From JAFKKS01 sp050187875 (lineage in GTDB: Bacteria > Pseudomonadota > Alphaproteobacteria > Rhizobiales > Xanthobacteraceae), in assembly GCA_050187875.1 (NCBI GenBank), contig JBFWXB010000026.1:5217-69216 (forward strand): a stretch of DNA of 64,000 nt. Direction: 5' to 3'. A program made the translations under genes and the position numbers. The number at the start of each line of letters is the position of its first letter. Within the stretch, counting starts at the first letter, position 1. Positions 35,175 through 44,200 of the stretch are shown piece by piece. The notes below the pieces were generated by a model. The model was not told the DNA's origin and searched no databases. It worked only from the letters and a program-made list of their open reading frames with translations.

Positions 35175-36053
35175 TCACTTTACCTTTGTCAGATCGAGAT
35201 CCAGCGTCTTGGCGATGTCCCGCAAGGGATCGTAGTCCTTATCGGTGATCGGATCGAAGCGGGCGACCGTTCCCATTTCACCGAAGGGAAGATTTTTGAC
35301 GCTGTAGAAGGCTTCGCGGATCTTCTTTTTGATGTCTTCGGGAAGCGTCTTGCGATACAGGACCGGATCGTTCCAGATCTGATCCGACTGCCACACGATT
35401 TTGATCTTGCTGCAATCGGCGAGGCCTTTCGCGCAGCCGCGCTCGTAGATGCGATCGGCCACGGCGCCGGCGTTCACTTTACCTTCGCCGACGGCGACGA
35501 TCGTGGCGTCATGGCCGCCGGAATACATCACCTGCTTGAAATCCTTTTCCGGCGTGATCCCCGCCTTCTTGAAGGCCGCGGCCGGCACCATGTAGCCCGA
35601 CGTGGAACCCGGATCGACGAAGGCGAAAGTGTTGCCCTTGATCGTGTCGAACGATTTCACCGGACTGTCTTCGCGCGCGATGATGATCGAACGGTAGCTG
35701 GGCTGCATCGTCTTTGCGATCACCGTCACGGCGAACGCTTCGACGGGCGCCTGGGTCGTCGCCAGCACGTAGGAGAACGGGCCAAGCAGCGCGACGTCGA
35801 CATGGCCGTTGCGCAACGCCTCGATCGTGCCGTTGTAATCGGAGCCGACGAAGGCTTCGATTTTCATGCCCGTACCTTTGGCGACAATGTCGAGAATGGC
35901 CTGCGACTGGCGCACCATGGCGCGCGAATCCTCGGCCGGAATAAAGCCGATCCGCAGGACCCCCGATTTCGCCGGATCGTTCGGCTGAGCCCATGCGGAT
36001 GACGCGCACAGCGTCAACGCTGCCGCGACGACAAGCTTCTTGAGTACGTGCAT
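35175..36053 (-). CDS. phnD: Phosphonate ABC transporter substrate-binding protein
   Basis: A 292-residue periplasmic binding protein with signal peptide MHVLKKLVVAAALTLCASSA (cleavage after SAWA or near). Family features are RIGFIPAEDSRAMVRQSQAI, FVGSDYNGTIEALRNGHVDVALLGPFSY and FVDPGSTSGYMVP, the PhnD ligand-loop region (phosphate/phosphite/phosphonate binding family). The ATG at 36051-36053 has GGGGAGG upstream. It begins the transporter half of the phosphonate operon. Confidence 0.93.
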   Translation of the reverse strand: MHVLKKLVVAAALTLCASSAWAQPNDPAKSGVLRIGFIPAEDSRAMVRQSQAILDIVAKGTGMKIEAFVGSDYNGTIEALRNGHVDVALLGPFSYVLATTQAPVEAFAVTVIAKTMQPSYRSIIIAREDSPVKSFDTIKGNTFAFVDPGSTSGYMVPAAAFKKAGITPEKDFKQVMYSGGHDATIVAVGEGKVNAGAVADRIYERGCAKGLADCSKIKIVWQSDQIWNDPVLYRKTLPEDIKKKIREAFYSVKNLPFGEMGTVARFDPITDKDYDPLRDIAKTLDLDLTKVK

Positions 36054-36181
36054 TTCCAACCTCCCCGTTTTGACCTGGCCGTTATCTGCAGCCTGTGATG
36101 GTCGCATTTCAGATGCGTGCTTTGACGTCTCCTTGCCGTTCCTTCTATCGAAGCCGCACTTGCGTCAGCTTCGCGTCGTCT

Positions 36182-36198
36182 GCGGCACCGCGTGCCGC
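36182..36198. terminator. Hairpin between phnY and phnD
   Basis: GCGGCAC-CGC-GTGCCGC is a perfect 7-bp stem with a 3-nt loop, about 83 bp after the phnY stop on the minus strand. The T-rich side lies on the plus strand, so on the minus strand it is more a processing or attenuation hairpin than a true intrinsic terminator. The 227-bp gap 36054-36280 otherwise holds no gene. Confidence 0.35.
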
Positions 36199-36280
36199 TC
36201 CTTTTGTAACGATAGCCTTTCTCCTCCCATCGCCCAAATCGGATTATTCCGACCAGCCATCGATCCTATCGATAGCTCGC

Positions 36281-37732
36281 TCACCAACGCATGTTGATGT
36301 TCTTCACCTGCGTGTAGCTCAGCAATTCGGAGAAACACTCCTCCTCTCCGATCCCGCTCTGCTTCCATCCGCCGTACGGCGCGCCGAGATAACGGCCGTT
36401 CGAGTTGATCCAGACATACCCGGCTTCGATTCGGTCGGCCGTCTCCATGGCCTTGGCGAGGTCGTTCGTGACGATCGACGCCGTCAGGCCGTATTCCAGG
36501 CCGTTCGCCTTCGCGATCATGTCCTCGTAGTCGTCCCAGGTGAGGACGGACATGACCGGCCCGAAGACTTCCTCGCGCCCGATCCGCATCGCCGGCGTCA
36601 CCTCATCGAAGACCGTCGGCGCGATGAACAATCCGCGCCGAAGCACGGGATCGTCGGGCCGGCCGCCGCCCGTGAGCAGCTTTGCGCCGTCGGATTTGGC
36701 CGAGTCGATGAAACCCATGATCCGGTCGAACTGACGCGCCGAAACGATCGGCCCGACATCGTTCTCCTTCACCCACGGCACGCCCATCGGCAGCGACTCG
36801 GCCTGCTTGACGAGCTCTCTCGTCACCGCGCCGTGCAGCGAGCGATGGACGAAAACGCGCGAGGTCGAAGAGCATGACTGCCCCTGACGATTCATGTTCA
36901 TGCCCTTGATGGCCGCAGCGGCGGCCTTCTTGGGGTCGGCGTCAGGGAAGATGATGATCGGATTCTTGCCGCCGAGCTCGAAGCTCACGCGCTTGAGCGT
37001 CGCGGCCGCCTCGCGCGCGATGGCGCGCCCCGTCGGCACCGAGCCGACGAAGCCGACGCGATGCACGTCGGGATGGCGCACCAAGGCGGAGCCGGTCGCG
37101 CCGTCGCCGGTGATGATGTTGACGACGCCGCGCGGGAAGATGCCCTCGCACAACTCGCCGAGCCGCAGGCTCGAGAGCGGCGCCTGCTCCGATCCCTTGA
37201 TTACGACGCAGTTTCCTGCGGCGAGCGGCGCCGCCGCTTTCTCGGCGCAGAAGCGGAACGGATGGTTGAACGGGTTGATCTTGGCGACGACGCCGTAAGG
37301 CTGGCGGCGCGTCAGATTCATGTGGCGCGGCCCTTGCGAGGACGTTTCGCCTTTGATCTCCGTAATCAGCGCCGCGAAATAGCGCAGCGTATCGGCAGTC
37401 CATGTCATGTCGCCGCGCATTCCGACAATCGCATTGCCGGAATCGACGGCATCCATCATCGCCAGCTCATCGGCCGAGGCTTCGATGCGCTCGGCGAGTT
37501 TGACAAGACAGCGGGCGCGCTCCTTGATCGGCACGCGCGACCACTCGCGAAAGCCTTCCTTCGCCGCGGCGACAGCGCGGTCGACATCCGCCTCGGTCGC
37601 GAACGGCACGTCGCCGAGCTTGTCCATATTGGCGGGATTGATCGTCGCAAAGGCCTTGCCCTCGGCCGGCGACACCCACTCTCCGCCGATGTAAAGGCCG
37701 CGCGGTGCGAAGTTCAGTTGAGGCGCGCTCAT
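36281..37732 (-). CDS. phnY: NAD(P)-dependent aldehyde dehydrogenase, probable phosphonoacetaldehyde dehydrogenase
   Basis: A 483-residue aldehyde dehydrogenase. The catalytic glutamate (FELGGKNP) and cysteine (QGQSCSSTSRVF) are intact, with the coenzyme-fold GSVPTGRAIAREAA between. In phosphonate loci PhnY oxidises phosphonoacetaldehyde to phosphonoacetate, the substrate of PhnA, whose gene is two genes upstream here. By sequence alone betaine- or semialdehyde dehydrogenases are alternatives; context makes PhnY likely. It begins 13 bp after the alcohol dehydrogenase gene. Confidence 0.82.
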   Translation of the reverse strand: MSAPQLNFAPRGLYIGGEWVSPAEGKAFATINPANMDKLGDVPFATEADVDRAVAAAKEGFREWSRVPIKERARCLVKLAERIEASADELAMMDAVDSGNAIVGMRGDMTWTADTLRYFAALITEIKGETSSQGPRHMNLTRRQPYGVVAKINPFNHPFRFCAEKAAAPLAAGNCVVIKGSEQAPLSSLRLGELCEGIFPRGVVNIITGDGATGSALVRHPDVHRVGFVGSVPTGRAIAREAAATLKRVSFELGGKNPIIIFPDADPKKAAAAAIKGMNMNRQGQSCSSTSRVFVHRSLHGAVTRELVKQAESLPMGVPWVKENDVGPIVSARQFDRIMGFIDSAKSDGAKLLTGGGRPDDPVLRRGLFIAPTVFDEVTPAMRIGREEVFGPVMSVLTWDDYEDMIAKANGLEYGLTASIVTNDLAKAMETADRIEAGYVWINSNGRYLGAPYGGWKQSGIGEEECFSELLSYTQVKNINMRW

Positions 37733-37745
37733 TCTGCTGCGCGCC

Positions 37746-38840
37746 TCACGGTACGATCGCGGCGCGCAGGACCGTGCGCTCAGACGCTTTCTTGAAGGCC
37801 GTATCGAGATCGTTCAGCGCGAACTTCGAGTCGACGATGCTCTTGAAGGGGAAGCGATCGCGGTTCGCCATCACGAAATCGAGCGCCTGGATAAGGTGGC
37901 GCGGATGGTAGTTGTGAATGCCGCGCATCGTGACCCAGCGCTTCACCAGCATATTGGCGTCGATCATCACATCGGCGCCCGGGCTTACAAGCCCGCCGAG
38001 CACGTATCGCCCGCCGACGCGCAACATCTGCAGTCCCTGCGGGATGACGTCGGGAACGCCGCAAACTTCAATCACCGCGTCGGCGCCATCGGGCTTGCAC
38101 AAGCCGCGGATCTTCGACACGACCTCCTTGTCGCTCATGCCTTTGATGTTGAACGTGTGGTCGGCGCCAAACTTCTTCGCGACCTCGAGGCGGTCGGGAA
38201 CGGCGTCGAGGCCAATGACCATGCGCGCGCCACGCGCCTTCGCCATCGCGCATCCATAGAGGCCGAGCAGACCGAGCCCCTGCACCACGACAGCGTCGCC
38301 CAGCGCGATCTCGGCCGCTTCCGTCACCGACGCCATAGTGGCGACGCCGCAGTTGAGCGGTGTCGCCTCCTCATCGCTCAGATCATCGGGAAGCTTGAGG
38401 ATCCATGTGCCGGGAAGGATGTAGCAATACTCGGCGAAGCCGCCGAGAAAATGCGGGTCTTCCTCGACGAGGTCGTGCCCATATTTGCGCACGCCATTGC
38501 ATTTCTGCGGCATGTCGTGGACTTCACGGTAGTAGCAGTCGCCGTGAAAGAAATACTCGCTCCAGGTGATGCGATCGCCGACCTTGAGCGGATCGCCGCG
38601 CATGTCCTTGTCGATGCCGGCGCCAATTTCCTCGATGACACCGATGATCTCGTGGCCGAGGATTCCGGGGCACGGATTCGGCCGGCGACCTTCATAGGAA
38701 TGGATGTCCGAACGGCAGATCGTCGACATGGTGACGCGCACCAGGACCTCGCCCGGCTTCGCCGGCCGCACCGGATAATCCTTGATGATGAAAGGCGTAT
38801 TCGGCGCCTCGTAAATCGCCGCCTTCGCGGTTCGGGCCAT
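37746..38840 (-). CDS. Zinc-dependent alcohol dehydrogenase, phosphonate-associated
   Basis: A 364-residue medium-chain dehydrogenase. Catalytic zinc ligands are C42 (ICRSD), H63/E64 (GHEI) and C164. The Rossmann motif GLGLLG is at 188-193 with D212 after strand 2, which predicts NAD preference. The structural lobe is unusual, with C102 and C114 in place of the standard four-cysteine cluster. It sits between phnA and phnY and resembles the family proposed as phosphonate-catabolism alcohol dehydrogenase (TIGR03366, from memory). Supplying phosphonoacetaldehyde from 2-hydroxyethylphosphonate is a plausible role, but unproven. Confidence 0.85.
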   Translation of the reverse strand: MARTAKAAIYEAPNTPFIIKDYPVRPAKPGEVLVRVTMSTICRSDIHSYEGRRPNPCPGILGHEIIGVIEEIGAGIDKDMRGDPLKVGDRITWSEYFFHGDCYYREVHDMPQKCNGVRKYGHDLVEEDPHFLGGFAEYCYILPGTWILKLPDDLSDEEATPLNCGVATMASVTEAAEIALGDAVVVQGLGLLGLYGCAMAKARGARMVIGLDAVPDRLEVAKKFGADHTFNIKGMSDKEVVSKIRGLCKPDGADAVIEVCGVPDVIPQGLQMLRVGGRYVLGGLVSPGADVMIDANMLVKRWVTMRGIHNYHPRHLIQALDFVMANRDRFPFKSIVDSKFALNDLDTAFKKASERTVLRAAIVP

Positions 38841-38915
38841 GCGCGCTCACTCCATTGGAATTTCTATTTTGTTTGCATCGTCTTGGCGGCGGGAAGCCGC
38901 AGCTCCGACAAGCCT

Positions 38916-40169
38916 CTAAGCCTCGGCGCCGTTGATGGCAAAATCGAAGATATGGAAGTTGCGCAAGCCGCCGCGTTGCGCGCGCGCCGCATAGCTCTCG
39001 TAAAGCGGGCGGTTGATGACGAACGGCACCTTCGCCTCCGAAAGACCGCCATGGGTGCGCAGGCGATGGCCGGCAAGGCCCGTCATGTCGTGCTTATCAG
39101 GCGTCATGCCGATGCAATGGTCGACGTCGCTGATGACGACGACGTCGCCTTCGCGATCGATCGGAAGGTCGAAAATGCGCGCGGCCGTTTCCTTGTCGCA
39201 CACCGTTTCGATGCCGGGAAGCTTGCTGGCGACGCGCATGACGTCCTGCGGCGTGACCTTGCCGTTGCAATAGACGCGCACGAAGCCGCCGAAGGAGCCG
39301 TGATGCGCGACAAAATAGTCGGTGATCGGGCAGATGACGGTTGCGGCGTCCTTTCCGAGCTCCTTGTCGAGGATGTCCTGCAGCCACACCACCTTCGGCG
39401 ACTGGTCGGAATTCGACTTGTCATTCATGCCGTGATCGGCGGTGAGCGCGACAACGGCGCCCGCCGCATCGAGCTTGCCGAAAAGCTCGTCCATCCGCCG
39501 GTAATAATCGTCCGACTCGGCTTCCCCCGGCGCGTATTTGTGCTGGATGAAGTCGGTGAGCGACAGATACATGACGTCGGGCTTGCGCTGCTCGAGGAGC
39601 TTCAGCCCGGCCTCGAGCACGAACAGCGACAGTTCACCGGAATACATGTCCGGCAGCGGCAGCCCGACCAGCTCGAGAACGTTCTCGATGCCGTTCTCTT
39701 TCATTGTGCACTTGTCGGCCTTCTCGGACGAGAAATTGATCCCGCCGGCGGCGATATCCATGTCCTTGCCAAGCTGCTGGCGCAGCTTGTCCTTTGCCGT
39801 GATCGAGATCACCTTGGCGCCGGCGGCGCTGAACGCGGCGAGGATCGTGCTGGAGCGCATGAGCTCCGGCCCGGTCATGACCACTGCCTTGCGGGTCTCC
39901 GGCTCCAGGTAGAAATTGCCGGAAATGCCGTGGATCGACGGCGGGCTGCCGGTGATGATCGAGACGTTGTTCGGGCAGGTGAAGCTCGGGATCACGCATT
40001 CGGCGAGGCCGTTGAAGCCCTGCTTCATGAAGCGCGCGACGTTCGGGATGATGCCGTCCTTCAGCGCGCGGTCGAAATAAGCAGGATCGCCGCCATCGAC
40101 GCAGACCACGACGACCGGCCGCTTCGGCCAACGATAGCGCACGCCGTTGAGGCGGACTTCCTTCGCCAT
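38916..40169 (-). CDS. phnA: Phosphonoacetate hydrolase
   Basis: A 417-residue alkaline-phosphatase-superfamily enzyme that cleaves the C-P bond of phosphonoacetate to acetate and phosphate. All residues of the known active site are present at the same spacing as in Sinorhizobium meliloti PhnA: D25, nucleophile T64 (SFTCPNN), D206 and H210 (TDFIQH), D245/H246 (ADHG) and H373 (THGG). The ATG at 40167-40169 has GGAGGAAG upstream. It is the first gene of the minus-strand train and is divergent from the LysR gene. Confidence 0.93.
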   Translation of the reverse strand: MAKEVRLNGVRYRWPKRPVVVVCVDGGDPAYFDRALKDGIIPNVARFMKQGFNGLAECVIPSFTCPNNVSIITGSPPSIHGISGNFYLEPETRKAVVMTGPELMRSSTILAAFSAAGAKVISITAKDKLRQQLGKDMDIAAGGINFSSEKADKCTMKENGIENVLELVGLPLPDMYSGELSLFVLEAGLKLLEQRKPDVMYLSLTDFIQHKYAPGEAESDDYYRRMDELFGKLDAAGAVVALTADHGMNDKSNSDQSPKVVWLQDILDKELGKDAATVICPITDYFVAHHGSFGGFVRVYCNGKVTPQDVMRVASKLPGIETVCDKETAARIFDLPIDREGDVVVISDVDHCIGMTPDKHDMTGLAGHRLRTHGGLSEAKVPFVINRPLYESYAARAQRGGLRNFHIFDFAINGAEA

Positions 40170-40340
40170 TTTCTTCCTCCCTCGCCCCTCTCGGGGTGTT
40201 CTGCCGGCGCCGGCCGCGACCTTTCGTGACCAAAGCCCGTTCGCGTCTCGGCACCGCCTTATTTCCTGCTTGCGCCACGCTAAGCGGCCACGCCATTATC
40301 TGTAAAATTCAGTTTTCGGCACGATCCATCGGTTCGATCA
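40170..40340. promoter_or_regulatory. Divergent promoter region between phnA and LysR
   Basis: The 171-bp gap must hold promoters for both directions. Near the LysR side is an AT-rich stretch TTATCTGTAAAATTCAG with CTG...CAG symmetry, a reasonable LysR-type site about 25 bp upstream of the regulator start. No Pho-box-like direct repeat was recognised. Confidence 0.4.
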
Positions 40341-41216
40341 ATGCATCAGAGATGGCTTGCAGCGTTCCATGCCGTTGCCCGATCGGGCGGATTCACCGCC
40401 GCGGGGAAGCTCCTCAATATCGGGCAGCCGACGATCTCAACGCACGTGCGTTCGCTCGAAGATCATTTCCGGGTTGAGCTGTTTCATCGGCGCGGCCGCG
40501 CCGTCGAATTGACCGAGATCGGCAAGCTCCTCGCGACGATCACGCAAGGCATGTTCGGTCACGAGGAGGAGGCGACGGTCCTGCTTCGCGCGGCGCAGGC
40601 CCTTGACGTCGGCATGCTGAAGGTTGCTTCCATCCGGCCCTCCGACGCCATGGAAATTGCCGCGTCGCTTCTCAAGCAGCATCCCAATCTCAAGCTGACC
40701 GTGACACTTGGCTCCGGCCCCGACCTTCTCGACGGGCTTCTGAAGTTCGATTTCGACGTCGCGGTTATCGGCGACGACCCGCAAGATGCGCGCTTCTACA
40801 GCCACTTCTACAACAAGCATCGCATCTTGATCGTCGCGAACGTCGAGCACCCGCTGGCGAAACGGCGCTCGATCAAGATCGAGGAATTGGAGGGGCAGAA
40901 TTTCATTTTGCGCAGCGCCGGATCAACGACGCGGCGGATCTTTGATCGCGCGCTCAAAAAGGCGGGCGTGAACATTCGCGCGGTGATGGAGACGAACAAC
41001 CGCGAGGCGGTCAATGCGGCCATCCTCAAAGGCATCGGGCTCGGCGCCATCTCCGAACCCGAAATCGCCGTGCACAAAAACCTGCGTGTGCTCAACGTCA
41101 GCAATGTCGAGATGTTCAACCTCGCCTATGTCGTCTGCCTCGCAGAACGGCGGAAGCGGCCGCTGATCGAAAGCTTTCTCACGGCGGCGGGACGCGGCGC
41201 CAATGCGAAGCCGTAA
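40341..41216 (+). CDS. LysR family regulator of the phosphonate operon (likely)
   Basis: A 291-residue LysR regulator: helix-turn-helix at about 1-60 (GGFTAAGKLLNIGQPTIS) and an effector domain of the CysB/CbbR type. The divergent position relative to phnA is the classic layout for LysR regulators of phosphonate degradation genes, so substrate-induced rather than phosphate-starvation control is suggested. Its 3' end lies 57 bp from the end of the toxin TcA gene, tail to tail. Confidence 0.9.
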   Translation: MHQRWLAAFHAVARSGGFTAAGKLLNIGQPTISTHVRSLEDHFRVELFHRRGRAVELTEIGKLLATITQGMFGHEEEATVLLRAAQALDVGMLKVASIRPSDAMEIAASLLKQHPNLKLTVTLGSGPDLLDGLLKFDFDVAVIGDDPQDARFYSHFYNKHRILIVANVEHPLAKRRSIKIEELEGQNFILRSAGSTTRRIFDRALKKAGVNIRAVMETNNREAVNAAILKGIGLGAISEPEIAVHKNLRVLNVSNVEMFNLAYVVCLAERRKRPLIESFLTAAGRGANAKP

Positions 41217-41273
41217 GCTGCGCTGCGCGTCACGCCAACAACGCCGGAGCTTTGGGCGCGAGCAGAACGACGC

Positions 41274-44200
41274 TCAGCGCAAGCTGTAAGCGAGCAGCAC
41301 GAAGATGTCGTCGACGCGCTTGGGATCGATCGATGTCGCGACGGTCCATGCTCCAGGCGCGCCCTGCCCGCTCCAGGCGCCGGCCGCCGGATCGGCCGCA
41401 TTTCCCGGCGCGATGCCCGTTTGTCCTGGGCCTGCCGTGCTTCTGACAATCGGCTCCGCGTTGCTGACGGCGATCGTTCTCCCTTTCGTGAAATAAGGGA
41501 ACCGCTTCGCCGACAGATCGACGGTGATGCTGCTCGTTCCCGTTGCCGACGCACTCGCGAAGCGCGCCCACTCGGAAGGAAACTCGTGACGCAAGCTGAA
41601 CATCCTGACGAGAACGCCGGACGTGGCATTCGAAAGCGTCGTCGCGACCGCGGCAGCCGCCGCGGTGCGCAACGCCTCCCCGCCATCGCGCGCGGTGTAG
41701 CGCAGATGCAGGATCACGTCCGAAATCGTGTTGTAGTCAAACGTCTTGAACTGCATCGGCAGCTCGAGGCGCCAGCGGCTGATCGCGCCGCCGCCTTCGA
41801 ACGGGAGATAGCGCTCGTCGCGCCCCTGCGTCTCGAATAGCCCCGAATCACTCTGACCCGAGCTCGTCACGATCGATTCGAGAATCTTGCGATCGTCGAC
41901 GAAGCGCTCGTCCGGCCCGCTCGGATCGTCGGCAGGCCGCCGGTTATAGCCGGCGGCAATATCGGCCGTGCGCCGGTACGCACTTTTGAGCAACGTCGCC
42001 TTGCAGTGAATCGTCGTGTAGGGACCGGTCACGCAGGGGATGGTGACGCTAACGGTCTTGAGCCGCCGCATGAAATGCCCGGGCGTGTCGAGATCGAACA
42101 GCCATTCGGGAATCTCGAACTCGCAGGTGCCGGTTTCCTTCAGCGCAATCAACTGCCCGGCCGCGACCCCCAGCAACGAGACGTGTCTGGTCAGCTCGTA
42201 TTCGCGGATGTTGCCGTCGAGATAGGCGACTTCCAGGCGCTTGAGATCATGCGCCAGATGATCGCCAGCCATAAGTCCCTTCTTCAGCGAATCCCAATAG
42301 CCGAAGCGGATGATCGACGTCTCGCCGTATGTCATGCCGAGCTCGTGCTGCATGCACATCTCGGCGCGTTTCGCGAGATCGTAAGCGAGCTGATAGCTCT
42401 GGAAGTAGAGGCCAGACATCTTGCCGATGGTCCAGTCGTAAAGGTCCTGGCTGGTGAACTTGCTGCGCAGGAAATCGTCGGTGTCGCGCGCGTCGTCGAT
42501 CTGACGATCATGATTGCGAAGGTCCGCCTCCGCCATCGCGCGGCGAATCTGCGCGGCCGCCAGCTGCTGATCGATCTGCTTGAGCTCGATCGTCGCAAGC
42601 TGCGCCTGCAGGTCCCATTCCTCCTTGCGGCGGCCATGATCGGCGGTGCGGCCGATCACCTGCGAGGAGATGTTGAGAATGCTCGCGGCGGCGTCGAGCG
42701 CGATCGCTGCCTCCTCGACGCCGACGCCGATGAAATAGCCGCCGACCTCGATGCCGGCGGTGGTGGGGGAGCCGACCTTGACGTTGCCGATCCTTTGCAC
42801 GAGCCCGGCGAGGACGCGCAGATGCGCGGCGATCTCGATCGGCAACGCGGACGCGCCGAGCAGCACGAGCGAGGTCAGCTCCAATGCGTTGAGCGTCTCG
42901 CGGCTTTCGTAGAAGGTCTTGCGCGCCTGGGCGATGTCGCGGCTGCGCTCCAGTGCGGTGATATTGGCCTCCGCCTCGTCGACTTGGGCGACGCGGACAT
43001 CGCGGACGGCCTGCAGCATGCGCAGCTCCTGGCCGGAGCGCAGTGTCGACAGCGCCTCGGTATCGCGCTTCTCCAAGGCGGCCATCAGCGCTGCGCCGAG
43101 ATTTCTCACCTCCACGGCCATCTCGCTGGCCTTCTGCGCGATCGTCTCGAAGCGTTGGTTCGGCAACGAGACGGAGATGTCGCTGAGAACCTCGCCGATG
43201 CTGAGCCCCGCGGCGCGCGCGCGAACCAGCAACGCCGGATCGATCGGCGGCTCGAACAAGGGAAGCTGACGCACCTGCCCCTCGATGTTCATGCAGTGCC
43301 GGATATTGAACAGCCGCCCCCCGATCGTGTCCCAGTAGCCGAGCAGCTTGTCGTTCACAGGCACGGGGAAATAGGGCGCCATGTCCGGCAAATCGGGCGA
43401 CGGCGACGGAGGCGAGACCGGCGCTTCGTCGTCGCTGTCGCCGATGAGCAGCTCGATGTCCTGAAGCGCGTTGCCGAGCGCGCCGAGCCGCGGCTCCAGA
43501 CTGTTGAACGTCTCGGGCACGCGGTTGATGTTCCGCTCGATGATCTCGGGGCGGCGGCCGAGGATTTCCGCGGCCAGGACGTAAAGCTGCGCGGCCTCGT
43601 TGATCGTCTCGAGCGTGTCGGCGCGGAAGAGCTGATCGGCCCATGCGACCAGGTTGTCGACGTACTTCATCACCACCGTCTTTTGATAGGCGGTTGTGCG
43701 CAGCCGCGCGATCGCATGCGGATTGAAGGGATCGTTGCGCCAGACCTCGACCGCGGCCTTCAGTGCATCGGGCGGGCCTTGCGCGATGAGCTCTTCGATC
43801 GCCTTGACCGACTCGGCCTCGTAGTCGCTGCTGAGCCGGTCGAAGAAGGGCTTCGTGTGCCAATAGCGCTGCGGCACACTCCCGCCGGAAGCGCCCGTCG
43901 GGTCGAAGATGAAGTGGAACCAGCGTTGCGCGTCCTCGAAGCGCTGGTTGCTGCTTAGCCGCGAGGCGATGAGCAGCGGGATGTGAAAGAAGAGCTCCCA
44001 ATTGTAGATTTCGTAGGCGCCGCCGGCGGCGAACTCCACCTCATCGATCGGATAGGCTTTCAGCACGCGCGGCTGAGGCTGGTAGGCGTCGAATGAGGCA
44101 GGATCGGCGGCCTCCTGGCTGTCGAGCGAGAGGAGTCCCGGTAGGCCCTGCCGCCGCAGCGCCTTCACGAACTCACACACATAAGGATGGTGGAAATTGG

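Noticed and set aside
37896..40229. A 777-codon plus-strand open frame opposite the alcohol dehydrogenase and phnA
   Set aside because: It spans two well-supported minus-strand genes and their gap; composition is typical of an antisense shadow.
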